From assembly GCA_020847555.1 (NCBI GenBank), contig JADLBT010000218.1:1-24759 (forward strand): a DNA stretch of 24,759 bases. The letters run 5' to 3'. The stretch is from Gemmataceae bacterium. Lineage in GTDB: Bacteria > Planctomycetota > Planctomycetia > Gemmatales > Gemmataceae. A model generated the notes under the pieces. It worked only from the letters and a program-made list of their open reading frames with translations, had not been told where the DNA came from and did not search any database. Positions 16,101-24,518 of this stretch are shown one piece after another. How positions within the stretch are numbered: the stretch's first letter is position 1; each line of letters begins with the position of its first letter. The position numbers were made by a program, and so were the translations under genes.

Positions 16101-19100
16101 GCGGACTGGACCCGGGCGCTGAACACCACATGCAGGGTGTTCACGGCCGTCGCCCCGGTGAGCCGGACCGGGACCGCGTAACCGCCCTGGGGCAGCGCGA
16201 CCGGGACCGCGCGCGCGCCCGCCCACAGCGTCCCGTCCTTCAGCTCGACGCCGGCCAGCGGCAGCGCGATCGTCGCCGCCTCGTCCGGGCAGCAGACCTC
16301 GAACTCGGCGGTCACCTCGGCCCGGTCGCCGGTCACCTTCGCGTGGTACGCGGCGCCGAGCAGCACCGCCGCCCGAACCGGCTGGGGCGGGCGCGCCAGA
16401 TCCTCGAGCTTCTTGATCAGTTCCGGCGAAACCAGCACCTGCTGCCGCTCCGGCGGGTCGTCCGCGGTCCCGAGGATGAGCACCGGGAACGGTCCCTGCG
16501 CTCCGGGCTGAGCGGGGGTCTGGGCGCCCGGCGCCGCGGCCCACGCCAGCACCAGCGCGCCCACGGCCGACGCCGGGCCGTGCAGCTTGTGCGTGCTGCC
16601 GGTCCGCTGCGCCTTCTCGGCAACGGGGGGGCGAAACGCGGCGCGGAGATACCAGACCAGGGCGACCCCGCACCCCGCCAGGGCCGGCCACCAAACGATC
16701 GGGCGCAGGGCCGACGGGAGCCAGAACAGCCCCAGCAGGGCAGCGGCGAGCCACAGCGCGAGCAGGCGGAACTGCCAGCGCCCCGACAGCACCGCCCGGC
16801 CGCGCCAGGCGAGCAGGCAGAACAGGCCGGCCAGCGCCACGCCCAGCGCCCGGACGCCGCTCGCACGCACGACGCGCAGCTCCCCGCCCGCCCCACTCGT
16901 TGTCGCTTCCCACTCCGTCCACGCGGCGTCGAACGGGTCGAGCGCGCCATCGGTCGCGGCAGTCCCATCCTGGCTCGGGGTGGAGGGTTCCTCGCGACGG
17001 CTCGTCCAGTACCCCGCCGACTGAAATCGGCCGGAGGGGTCGCGCCCGTATGTCACCGCGTCCCTGACGGCCTGCTCCAGCGTGTCCGACCCGAGCACAG
17101 GGGCGCCGCTGGCCGCCCGCCAGGCTTCGAGCTGCCGGCGGGTGGTCAGGATCGCGGCCGGGCGGCAGGGCAGGTACGCCAGACCGAGCCGGTCGAAGAA
17201 GGACGGCGTACTGTCCACGGTCGGCGGCCCCGGAGAGAAGCTGGTCGCCGGGCCGACGCCCGCTTCCCGCAGCGCCGTCCCGTCGATCACCAGGGCACCG
17301 CGCTGCTTCAGGTGGACGGTCGCCAGCCGCCCGGCCGCCTCCGCCAGCGTCCAGGGGGCGCCGCGCGGGTGCTGCCGGCGGAGGGCGAATTCGGCCTCGG
17401 CCAGCTGCTGGCGCTGGACGTCGGCCCACCCGTCGGGATCGAACGCCGGACCGATGGCCCCCAGCCACGCCTGCCCGACCTGCCACGCCTGCTGGGCACC
17501 GTCCCACCAGGGCTGCCGGTTCCCCGGCCCGAACGGATCCGGTAGCCGCTGCACCGACGCCCCCAGCGGCCGAACACCCGGCGGCAGGCGCCAGGTGCGG
17601 CGGAATGCGGCGGGCGGCACGGGCAACCGCGGGGCCGGCGCATGCAGGGCCGCCCACGGCGACCACCACGCCCAGCCGCTGGCCGTCGCGTAGACCACCT
17701 CGAAGTGGTGCGGCTCCGGCCCGACCGGCACCGGCAACTCCGCCCGCACTCCCTCCGGCCCGTCCTGCAGCTCGACGCGGCTCAGCCACTGCCCGTCCGC
17801 GCGTGCTTCCAGGATCTGGGCTCCCGCGGGCAGGTACACCGGCAGGCCGCGCTTGTCGCCCCAGCTCCAAACCCGGAAGCGGAGGTGATGCAGCAGCCGC
17901 CCCTGCGGCTCGACGGCGGTGGTCAGGGTGCAGGCGTCGCACACCTCCAGCGGCACCGGCCCGACGTCTTTCCGCGTGCGCGTGACCACCGTCAGCGCGG
18001 GCAGCTGGCCGGGAAAGAGGGCCGAGCCGTGGCGGTAAGTGCGCCACGACTCTGGACGGGCCGCCTGTCCCTTCCTCCGAGCCGATCCCTCCGACGCCGT
18101 CTGCTGCACCGCCTCGCCGCGCGTCCGGATGAGTTCCGCGCCGAGCAGGTGCAGGATCACCTCGCCCTCCGACCGATCGGCGCCGAGGGCCACCGGCACT
18201 GGAACCTCCCACCGCTGCTCGGGGAGCGGCTGGGCGCCCGCGAAGTTCCACGGCTGCGTCAGGGGCGCCTGGAGCGTGACCGTGGTGCGCCCCGCCAGCG
18301 GCCGGGCGAAGAGCACGCGCCAGCATTCGCCCGGCGGTCGCGCCCCCAGGGCAAGGGCGGCGCGGAGACCGTCGCCGGCCCCGAGCGCAAGCAGGAACGG
18401 ACCCGCCTCCAGAACAGGCGCCCGTTCCACGTTTCGGATCAGTCCGGGCTCCCCCTCGGCGGCCCACTTCCAGGCGCCGGCCGGCGCGGGGTGGCCCGCT
18501 GGCGCCACACCGGCCGGGGCGGACAGGTAGACGATCACCGCCTCCAGACTGCCGACCACCGGCTCAAGGTCCAGACGCGCGCTCAGGTTCGCGCGCCCGG
18601 CGGCCACCAGCACATCGGTCGTCGAGCGCACCTGGAAGCGCGGCCGCCGGGGGACGATACGCAGTCGGCCGGCGACCGGCTTGCCGCGGTAGGTGTAGGC
18701 GTAGGCGGGTGGCGCCCCGCCCCAGGCCGCCTCGTCCTCCGCGGCGGCGTTCGGGTGGGACGTCTGCAGAACCGTCGCCTGGTACATGGGATCGACGTCC
18801 AGGCCCAGCACGCCCTCGCGCAGGCTCGCGCCCACTGGCTCGACGTCGGGGAAGCCGAGGGCCAGGCCTGTCGGGGGCGTGGTTCTGGTCCGGGCGGAGC
18901 GCAGGCGGACGGTGAGCGTCGCCTTCGACCGGGCGGGAAGCGGCTTCGCCAGGTCCGCAACCACCAGCTGGGCGCCCTTGACCGGCACGGTCCCCCATGT
19001 CCCCTGCAGGGCTTCCGGCTGGACGCGGATCTCCTCGACGGTCCACTCGGGAGTGATCCGCAAGGGAAGCTTGAACAGAGTGCCGCGCGTGACCTCACAG

Positions 19101-20485
19101 GCCAACTCCGCGGTCAAGGTCGAGCCGCGCGGGCCGACGTGCCACAGTGTTCGCTGGCTGACGTGGAAATCGATCCCCTGGGTGCGCACCTGGGCGACGG
19201 GCCGAATCGGGCCGGTGGGGCGGCCGCCGTCGGCGAGGGTCAGGATCTGCGATCCGTCGGCTGCGCTGCCGGTGCGGGTCAGCCGGAAGGTGCCAGGGCG
19301 GAAGTCATCCATCCGGACGTCGGGGTGGATCTGCAGGATGAGGTTCTCCCGCTGGGCGGCCCCGCGCAGCCGCATGCCGGGGCTGCCCCACGCGCGGCTG
19401 TTGCGGCTCTTGAGGAGCGGGGCCAGACAGAGGACCGAGACGCGCAGCGGCTGGCCCGACCCCTGATGCGCCTCGCGCAGGCGGACGGTCAGCGCCGACC
19501 CCGGACCCGGCTCCCACCCCTGGAGTTCGGCCCGGCTGACCGTCACATCGTAGGGCTGCAGGGCCGGGTCGTGGTCGAAGGTCAGCTCGCGCCCCCCCTG
19601 GTGCAACACCTCCAGCTGGAAATCGTAGCGGGCCGCGACGTGCTGAGGCGTGAGCTGCTGGGTAGCCTCGAGCTGGGCCAGCACGAGCGGCCCGGCCCGG
19701 CCGTCCCCTTCGGGCCGGCGAACGGTGAGATCGACACGCGACCGGCCGGCGAACTGGAGCCGCCACAGGCGCAGACGCGGGTCGCCGGCATCGTGCGGGC
19801 CGGACAGCAGGGCGGTCCCGCGCGCGGTCGTCGCCGTGTGGTCGGCCGGCAGCGTCAGCTCGAGCGACGCCACCGGGCACGCCGGCACCTGCAGGTCGAA
19901 TGTGAGGTCGCCGCTCACCGTCCCGCCGCGCAACGACCAGTCGAAGAAGACCGACTGCTTCCCGGCCCGCGGCACGAGCAGGCCGAGACCCTTGCCGTCG
20001 AGGTCGCCGAGCACCGCCGGGGCGGCCGGGCTGTCGGTGGTGACCCGGCGGACGGCGAGGTTGAAGTCCGGCAGGGCGAGCACCGCCTGGGCCTTGCCAG
20101 TGTTCACCACCGTCCAGTCGCCCCCGCCGACCAGGGCGTTGCCCTCCAGCCGGGCGGTGTAGGCGGCGCGGGTGAGGCGGGGCGGGACGTTCGCCTGGGA
20201 GGCGGCGCGGGCGGCCCGGCTAACCAGTGCCTCGAACTCGTTCCTCGGCATGCGGGTGAGGGTTCCCAGCCTGGCCCGTTTCAGTTCGGCCGGGACGCGG
20301 CTCGGTGGGACGATCACGCGCCGCAGCGGGATCGGGTCGGGCGGTACGGGCGGGTCGGCGGCCGCCGGGAGTAGCGGCAGCAGGGTGGCCACGGCGACGG
20401 CGGTGACGACGGCGCCGGGTCCGTACCCAGGGCGGTGAACCGCCGCATGACGGGGAGGAGTGACCGCGCTTCGTGTCGGTGCCAT
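13175..20485 (-). CDS. Giant beta-rich envelope protein, apparently two fused units
   Basis: A 2436-residue protein of a family I do not recognise. A hydrophobic signal-like segment (25-44) leads into an extracytoplasmic region rich in alternating hydrophobic strands, Pro, Gly and Trp. Around 1209-1281 there are three hydrophobic helices (1209-1228, 1238-1257, 1262-1281). These are followed by another signal-like stretch (1303-1320, GPASAVGALVLAWAAAPG), a second beta-rich region (1370-2330), and a second TM cluster (2347-2364, about 2376-2392, 2394-2417). Each half thus repeats the plan of the 1188-residue neighbour. Motifs recur at equivalent places, such as FRRTWRLPPGVRPL (961-974), VVWTVDVPAGYHLV (2174-2187) and VRWQVTMPSGW in the neighbour. 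No internal start with a ribosome-binding site was found at the junction, so a single polypeptide is most likely. The ATG at 20485 follows the neighbour's stop by 44 bases. No catalytic motif is evident; a structural, adhesive or sensory envelope role is only a guess. Confidence 0.8.
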   Translation of the reverse strand: MAPTRSAVTPPRHAAVHRPGYGPGAVVTAVAVATLLPLLPAAADPPVPPDPIPLRRVIVPPSRVPAELKRARLGTLTRMPRNEFEALVSRAARAASQANVPPRLTRAAYTARLEGNALVGGGDWTVVNTGKAQAVLALPDFNLAVRRVTTDSPAAPAVLGDLDGKGLGLLVPRAGKQSVFFDWSLRGGTVSGDLTFDLQVPACPVASLELTLPADHTATTARGTALLSGPHDAGDPRLRLWRLQFAGRSRVDLTVRRPEGDGRAGPLVLAQLEATQQLTPQHVAARYDFQLEVLHQGGRELTFDHDPALQPYDVTVSRAELQGWEPGPGSALTVRLREAHQGSGQPLRVSVLCLAPLLKSRNSRAWGSPGMRLRGAAQRENLILQIHPDVRMDDFRPGTFRLTRTGSAADGSQILTLADGGRPTGPIRPVAQVRTQGIDFHVSQRTLWHVGPRGSTLTAELACEVTRGTLFKLPLRITPEWTVEEIRVQPEALQGTWGTVPVKGAQLVVADLAKPLPARSKATLTVRLRSARTRTTPPTGLALGFPDVEPVGASLREGVLGLDVDPMYQATVLQTSHPNAAAEDEAAWGGAPPAYAYTYRGKPVAGRLRIVPRRPRFQVRSTTDVLVAAGRANLSARLDLEPVVGSLEAVIVYLSAPAGVAPAGHPAPAGAWKWAAEGEPGLIRNVERAPVLEAGPFLLALGAGDGLRAALALGARPPGECWRVLFARPLAGRTTVTLQAPLTQPWNFAGAQPLPEQRWEVPVPVALGADRSEGEVILHLLGAELIRTRGEAVQQTASEGSARRKGQAARPESWRTYRHGSALFPGQLPALTVVTRTRKDVGPVPLEVCDACTLTTAVEPQGRLLHHLRFRVWSWGDKRGLPVYLPAGAQILEARADGQWLSRVELQDGPEGVRAELPVPVGPEPHHFEVVYATASGWAWWSPWAALHAPAPRLPVPPAAFRRTWRLPPGVRPLGASVQRLPDPFGPGNRQPWWDGAQQAWQVGQAWLGAIGPAFDPDGWADVQRQQLAEAEFALRRQHPRGAPWTLAEAAGRLATVHLKQRGALVIDGTALREAGVGPATSFSPGPPTVDSTPSFFDRLGLAYLPCRPAAILTTRRQLEAWRAASGAPVLGSDTLEQAVRDAVTYGRDPSGRFQSAGYWTSRREEPSTPSQDGTAATDGALDPFDAAWTEWEATTSGAGGELRVVRASGVRALGVALAGLFCLLAWRGRAVLSGRWQFRLLALWLAAALLGLFWLPSALRPIVWWPALAGCGVALVWYLRAAFRPPVAEKAQRTGSTHKLHGPASAVGALVLAWAAAPGAQTPAQPGAQGPFPVLILGTADDPPERQQVLVSPELIKKLEDLARPPQPVRAAVLLGAAYHAKVTGDRAEVTAEFEVCCPDEAATIALPLAGVELKDGTLWAGARAVPVALPQGGYAVPVRLTGATAVNTLHVVFSARVQSAGDGRELRFTVPRLARSRLVLTLPPGSAASPAVTAFGAQVVRAAGDEVRLEADLGRESSLLARWRVQPRSPRPLALEVRETYLWDLRPPFGAVTAVFRYTVTGGPASLFAVSLPEGTEVRTVDVGQVGPAPDGVAPARLKEWHVQGKGAKRQLRLELLRPAGGEVQVTLGLVPRIGAVPGTHRLQLPVALGARPLEGALAYTVGGLESSARAPDLAVKEVNPEAFLRSWQRLGMREAARPTRAYSFRRKAGAAWLELVLQAPRVQADQTVVWRVQPLHADFRAEVKATSGKDGLMLLDWEAQAPIVVARVAGLGGTRVRHWSRSDTRLQVWLEEPAARAEIRIDGWAAHPSAAQDGAKVFALPCLRLLSAALSVNRVRVSSSPDLVLEPDRQAPFQGLQRLPVQDVGLTYEATQPTYRAAFRLRPSPVRPQARTLAVGEVRDGTFVFTGHVEFRVAYGELRTAAVRLCNWEGGEVQLEAAGAMQVREQRGPHGERSWTLTLPPGVTRRFAARVTGTMPLRAGARPVLPELTAPGADGEDRWVALVGPGAKAEGPRGLTAVKNVAGELAAWRATAERVRREGTAWRVTGADWSLPITTRSAVVPPPVQVLHVERQAAVTDLRRWLHQATYWLYAGKGAELQVALPKGARVLAAALDGTALAPRRPEPDRLALALPAAEGPRVLRLRWVFDEGAETLADPNLAVPHLQDLPDAPVVWTVDVPAGYHLVRRPDLAGQPRAAGPAASALGKAQARYRLSALLAERLRAEPSDAVRDQFADAQRLFYRHCRDSEGLTAAPGQPKGGPAGQSAEEWLRSLRDQNRRLTGAGVERVRATAEKNPAPDGEPVPPLFVLPERGVPVRWYADGPARPPRPQLTAVRTEQWREAVSWSELLAIALGGAWVLSYLPRVVRFLRRLLPEQLVLLGWLGTQTLGVSPLGILLMAAGVCARAVLVGVWVRRLLYRPPPAEGSTANPPQPA

Positions 20486-20529
20486 CGCAGGATCCCGCAG
20501 TCATCGCTTTGAGCCGCAACCTGCCACCC

Positions 20530-23500
20530 CTACCGCCCCGAGCCGGACGCCGAGCCTTGCCCCGACGGAGCGGGGGCGTCCACCGTGGACGGCTCGCGCG
20601 GGCGCGACTGGGTGCGCACCAGCGACGAACCGGGCTTGAGGCGCTTGAACCCGGGCATGAAGACAACCTGGCGGTGATAGCGCTGCTGCAGCATCCACTG
20701 GAACCCGATGAGCAGCACCAGTACGGCGGCGCCGGGTAGCAGGCCGGAAAGGACCGCCGGGGTGACGGACGGCCACAGGGCGCCGGCGGTCTCCACACCC
20801 GCACCCAGCAGAACCAGGACGACCCAGAACGAGTAGTGCGACAGCGGCGCGAAGTACAGCGCCAGCCCGACGACGAGCAGGGCGCCGGAGCAGACCAGGA
20901 ACCACGCCTGCTGCGGCGGACGCAGGACGCGCAACGGCGCCAGCACGCCGCGCGAGCAGACGAGACTGACCGGCACGGCCCTGTCGGTGGCGGCCTGCCC
21001 GCTCAGCCACCGCTCCAGTTCGGCAGGAGTGGTGACCGGCCCGGGGGCAAACAGCCACCCCTGCCAGCCCCACTCCTGTTCGACCTGCACGTCTGCCCCG
21101 AGCACCACCGGAACCCAGCCGGACGGCATCGTGACCTGCCAGCGCACCCGGCCGAGGAAGACGTCGCCGAGCAGTTCCGGCGGGTGGAGTACCGTTTGCC
21201 ACAGGCCCTCGGTTTCGGCCTGGTTGCGCGTCAGCTGGTAGGCCAGCTCCAGGACAGCCGGTTTGGCGAGGACGGCCGGGGGGATGGGGATGTACGCGAC
21301 TCGACCGTCCCTGCCCCGCTGGTCGTGGGCGACTGCCAGGCCGTCGAGGCGGACGGTCAGAGCATCTGACGGAATGGCCGCCGGCAGCTGGATCTCCAGA
21401 GCGGGAGCGTTAAGCCGGGTGAGGAGGAAGCGCACGCGGTAGTACTCCGTCCCCTCCTCGTCCACGACCGCCTGGATGAGAGCCCGCTCGACCACCGCCC
21501 CGGCCAGGGACGGGGTGGCCGAATCCAGCTGGACCCGCAGCGGCAGATTCAGCCCGTCGGCGAGGAGGACGCGCGCCGGCAACCCCCTGTCGGGCACGAC
21601 CTCGGTCCCGCGGTCCTTCCAGATGAGTTCCGCCGGCCCGTCGTCGGCGAGCACGGCCAGCGTCCCCGGAGCGGTCCACAGCCGCACCTTGGTGCGAGCC
21701 TGGGTCGCCTGCGCCGGCCACACGAGGGGCACCTCGAAGGAGGTGTCCCGGTCCTCGCGCTTGCCACCGGCGGACTGGCGCCGGGGTAGCGGGAAACCGT
21801 ATTCCAGAACCAGTGCTCCGTCCGAGGCAGCGCCCGCTGGCAGCACGATCACAGCTAGCCCCGTGCGCGGGTCGGGCGTGACCGACTCCCCCCCGACCTT
21901 GAGCCCCCTCACGGCGGGCGGGACGCGCACCTCGACGTAGGGGATCTTGCCCTGACCGCCAACCCGCAGGTCGGGCGGCAGCGTCAGCTGCTGGAGGACA
22001 TGGGCGTCGCGCGCGTGGAACGTGACGTCGGCCACGATGTTCGCCGTCCGCTCCGGGCGGTACGGCCGCCAGGCGAGATCGACGAACGCGGGGGTCGTTT
22101 CGGCCTTGTACTCGTACTGGTGCCGGTTCGGGACAGGCAGGATCGGCCCGGGGCCGGCGAGCAACAACTCCAGGGACTCGTCCGTCTCCAGCTCCACCCG
22201 GGCGCCCGCGTCCTTGATCGCGAGCGGGCGCGGGAGATCGAGGCGGATGCGCTCAAGGTAGGGTGGGAGGGTGTACGTCCCGGTCAGAACGACGGTGGAC
22301 TCCTTGGAGAACGGCAGCTTGACGCGGACGCGGCGCTGGTTCTGCCCCTCCGCCCCGCCCGTCTGCCACTCCTGCTCTCGCGGCGTCCGGGCGCCGAGCG
22401 CCAGGCCGGGCCACGAGACGGCGGCCGGGAACGGCAGCGTGGCCGGGAACCCGGTCGGACCGACCCCGACCCCGCCCAGCAGGGCGAGCGCCTCCAGGCG
22501 CGGGGGCGGCAGCTGGACGTCGAGGAAATCCACTGCCTCGCCCAGCGGCTGCGCGTGGATGCGCGTCTCGACGTGGACCTTCAGCGCCTCCTCGCCGCGC
22601 CTCAGGCGCAGCCGATGTTCGACCCGGGTCGCGACCTGGCCCCTGGCAGCGCGTAGCTCGATCTCCACCGGGGCGGCCCCCGGCGCGGGTATCTGCCCCA
22701 TCTTCGAGCTGATCAGCTTGGGCGGGACGGTCATGGTCCAGTAGCGGAAGAACCCGACCACCAGATGGTTGTTGGGGGGGACCGGGTCGCGGGGCGGTTC
22801 GGCCAGGACGGTGTCGCCGAACGGGGTGAGCTGGAACCCGACGCCGCGCAGCGCCGCCGGTCTGGCTCGCACCTCGATCGTCCCCTCCTGGCGGAACGCA
22901 TCCAGAACCACGAACGGGCCGACCGGGAGCCGGCCGAGGGACCGCTTGTGCTGAACCGTTACGGTCACCCGGACGCCGTCGGGGGCCGGTTCCTGGAGCT
23001 TGAGGAGGTACATCTGGTTACCCAGAGGCTGGATGGTGTGCGCCAACCCCTCCGGAGCGGCGACCTTGATATCGTCCCGATCCTTCACCTGCGGGGGGAG
23101 CCACAGCCGCCACTCCTGGGCGCGGCCGCGCAGATCCAGCAGAGTCAGGTCGGCCGTCGTCAGCACGTGCTGCTCCTCCAGCCGGACCGTGATGTGTCCC
23201 CTGGCGGTCAGCAGCGGGCCGTTGTCCGGCAGGGCGATCGGTTCCTGCCAGGAGACGATCAGCGCGGTCGCCGGCCCGAGCGGAACGTCCTCCCAGCGTT
23301 TCTGCTTCGCCTGCTTCTGCCGCGGCCGCTCGACGGTGGCTTCCCCCTTGGGCTTCTCGGCCGACACCCGGTTCAGGCGCAGTTCCTTGACGGCGTGCGG
23401 CAGGTCGAGCGTCAAGACGGTGACGGCGGCCCCGGGCAGGCCCATCTCAAAGCTCCGATCGGCGCCGCGCGAGGCGACGCTGGCGGCGAACGCGACCGGC

Positions 23501-24096
23501 AGCCGCAGGTTCAGGGTCAGACGGTAGTCGCCGGGCGTGGGCAGGAGGATCGAGTAGCCGGCGGTCCCATGATCCAGCAACGGCGTCAGGCCGTCGCCCT
23601 CGCCGTCCGCGGGGCGCAGCCGGGCGTCGCTCACCTGGGCTCCGCGGCAGCCGAGGAACACCTGGGTGCGGGGCTCCGCGATCAGCAAATCGAGGTCGGC
23701 CTGGATGCGCACGAAGTCGCCCTCGACATGGGCGCGCAGCCGACACGCGGCGGGCACCTTCCGCTCCGTCCGAAGTTGGCGTTCGAGTTGGCCGATCCGG
23801 TTGACAAGCGCCTGGTACTCGTCGGGGGTGAGGACGAAGAGGCGCGGCGCGAGCTTGAGAGCCTCCTTCAGGTCGTCGTAAATCGCGAGGGTGGTCCCGG
23901 GAGGCAGCTTGACCTGATCGAACGGGGTGCCCTTCCTGGTGTCCTGTTTGGCGGATCCATCCGGCTGCCCGGCGGACTGCGCCGCCTTCCCTCCCCTGGT
24001 AGCTTTCGGGGAGGAGGGTGCCTGACCCTGCCCGGGTGCCGGAAGGAGCAAGGCAACGGCCGCGAGCAGGAGGCAGCGGCACAGCAACCGTTGCAT
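20530..24096 (-). CDS. Large beta-rich membrane-anchored envelope protein, unknown family
   Basis: A 1188-residue protein. Residues 1-24 are a signal peptide (RLLCRCLLLAAVALLLPAPG). A low-complexity Lys/Gln/Ser linker (25-57) precedes a short helical segment, LTPDEYQALVNRIGQLERQL (89-108). Then comes a long beta-rich extracytoplasmic region (about 115-1055) with repeated strand-turn patterns ending in PSGW or PPG motifs. Three transmembrane helices follow (1064-1081, 1089-1106, 1112-1133), and a basic then Ser/Pro-rich tail (1134-1188) probably faces the cytoplasm. The start at 24096 has a very strong AAAGGAGG sequence 8 bases upstream (24105-24112). The frame stays open to 24399, but that part contains repeats and a promoter-like site. 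It is first in a two-gene operon with the 2436-residue protein, which it resembles in architecture. No enzyme motif is visible. Confidence 0.85.
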   Translation of the reverse strand: MQRLLCRCLLLAAVALLLPAPGQGQAPSSPKATRGGKAAQSAGQPDGSAKQDTRKGTPFDQVKLPPGTTLAIYDDLKEALKLAPRLFVLTPDEYQALVNRIGQLERQLRTERKVPAACRLRAHVEGDFVRIQADLDLLIAEPRTQVFLGCRGAQVSDARLRPADGEGDGLTPLLDHGTAGYSILLPTPGDYRLTLNLRLPVAFAASVASRGADRSFEMGLPGAAVTVLTLDLPHAVKELRLNRVSAEKPKGEATVERPRQKQAKQKRWEDVPLGPATALIVSWQEPIALPDNGPLLTARGHITVRLEEQHVLTTADLTLLDLRGRAQEWRLWLPPQVKDRDDIKVAAPEGLAHTIQPLGNQMYLLKLQEPAPDGVRVTVTVQHKRSLGRLPVGPFVVLDAFRQEGTIEVRARPAALRGVGFQLTPFGDTVLAEPPRDPVPPNNHLVVGFFRYWTMTVPPKLISSKMGQIPAPGAAPVEIELRAARGQVATRVEHRLRLRRGEEALKVHVETRIHAQPLGEAVDFLDVQLPPPRLEALALLGGVGVGPTGFPATLPFPAAVSWPGLALGARTPREQEWQTGGAEGQNQRRVRVKLPFSKESTVVLTGTYTLPPYLERIRLDLPRPLAIKDAGARVELETDESLELLLAGPGPILPVPNRHQYEYKAETTPAFVDLAWRPYRPERTANIVADVTFHARDAHVLQQLTLPPDLRVGGQGKIPYVEVRVPPAVRGLKVGGESVTPDPRTGLAVIVLPAGAASDGALVLEYGFPLPRRQSAGGKREDRDTSFEVPLVWPAQATQARTKVRLWTAPGTLAVLADDGPAELIWKDRGTEVVPDRGLPARVLLADGLNLPLRVQLDSATPSLAGAVVERALIQAVVDEEGTEYYRVRFLLTRLNAPALEIQLPAAIPSDALTVRLDGLAVAHDQRGRDGRVAYIPIPPAVLAKPAVLELAYQLTRNQAETEGLWQTVLHPPELLGDVFLGRVRWQVTMPSGWVPVVLGADVQVEQEWGWQGWLFAPGPVTTPAELERWLSGQAATDRAVPVSLVCSRGVLAPLRVLRPPQQAWFLVCSGALLVVGLALYFAPLSHYSFWVVLVLLGAGVETAGALWPSVTPAVLSGLLPGAAVLVLLIGFQWMLQQRYHRQVVFMPGFKRLKPGSSLVRTQSRPREPSTVDAPAPSGQGSASGSGR

Positions 24097-24177
24097 CAGG
24101 ACATCCTCCTTTCGGGCGCCGGCGCACGGGGAACGTTGTTGATGGGGGCGGCGATCGGCCCTCGACCAGTGACGCTC

Positions 24178-24183
24178 ATTATA
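24178..24183 (-). promoter_or_regulatory. Putative -10 element of the giant-protein operon
   Basis: On the minus strand this is a perfect TATAAT in the context GGGTATAATG, 82 bases upstream of the start at 24096. A TTTGCC sequence (24205-24210) lies 21 bases upstream, too far for a standard -35 element. Confidence 0.4.
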
Positions 24184-24328
24184 CCCGATGCGGAGTGCGG
24201 TGCGGGCAAACAAACCCTCTTTTACCCACCCCGCCCAACCGGCACCACTGGACCGAGGAGGAGGCGCTTGACGGTTATCCGGACTCCTGGCGCAAGGGCG
24301 GGGATGGAGGGCAAAGGTTTTTTGGAAA

Positions 24329-24394
24329 GCCCACGGGTGGCGCCCCGTGGGCGAAGTGCTGGGAACCTGGCCCTCGGGACGTGACCCGTGGGCT
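24329..24394. repeat. GCCCACGGG hairpin repeat with alternative third arm
   Basis: GCCCACGGG (24329-24337) and CCCGTGGGC (24344-24352) form a 9-bp stem. A third arm, ACCCGTGGGCT (24384-24394), is the exact 11-base complement of AGCCCACGGGT (24328-24338), so two exclusive pairings are possible. The sequence AAAGCCCACGGG is identical to the start of the terminator at 9827. Confidence 0.65.
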
Positions 24395-24518
24395 CTCATT
24401 CATGATCCGGCGGCCCGGACAAGACGCGCATCCACCGCAAGGGCGAACGACAGAGCGTGACGAAACGGGTGGTCAACGGCACGCAGCCGCGGCGACAGCG
24501 CCGCACGCCGTCCGCGGT

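Larger units (their letters stand above)
24097..24518. other. Gene-free region upstream of the giant-protein operon
   Basis: These 422 bases contain the ribosome-binding and promoter-like sequences of the operon, a T-rich patch (24318-24323) and the GCCCACGGG hairpin repeat (24326-24394). Beyond about 24400 I see no repeat, RNA gene or credible coding sequence up to the stop of the small membrane protein at 24519. Confidence 0.6.

Noticed and set aside
15072..18467. 1131-codon minus-strand frame inside the giant gene in another phase
   Set aside because: Its translation is low-complexity Ala/Gly/Arg/Pro with no domain. It shadows the real frame.
15056..20374. Very long open frames on the plus strand (829 and 910 codons) opposite the giant gene
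   Set aside because: They lie antisense to a frame with coherent signal peptides, TM clusters and strand patterns. Their translations are Arg/Gly/Pro/Ala-rich without domains, a known artefact of very high GC.
22765..24384. 539-codon plus-strand frame opposite the 1188-residue gene
   Set aside because: No ribosome-binding site and an Arg/Gly/Gln-rich composition; it is antisense to a frame with a clear signal peptide and a strong ribosome-binding site.
24400..24518. Possible remnant of a coding sequence downstream of the partial membrane protein
   Set aside because: Frames give basic, low-complexity peptides without a start, a ribosome-binding site or a family motif.
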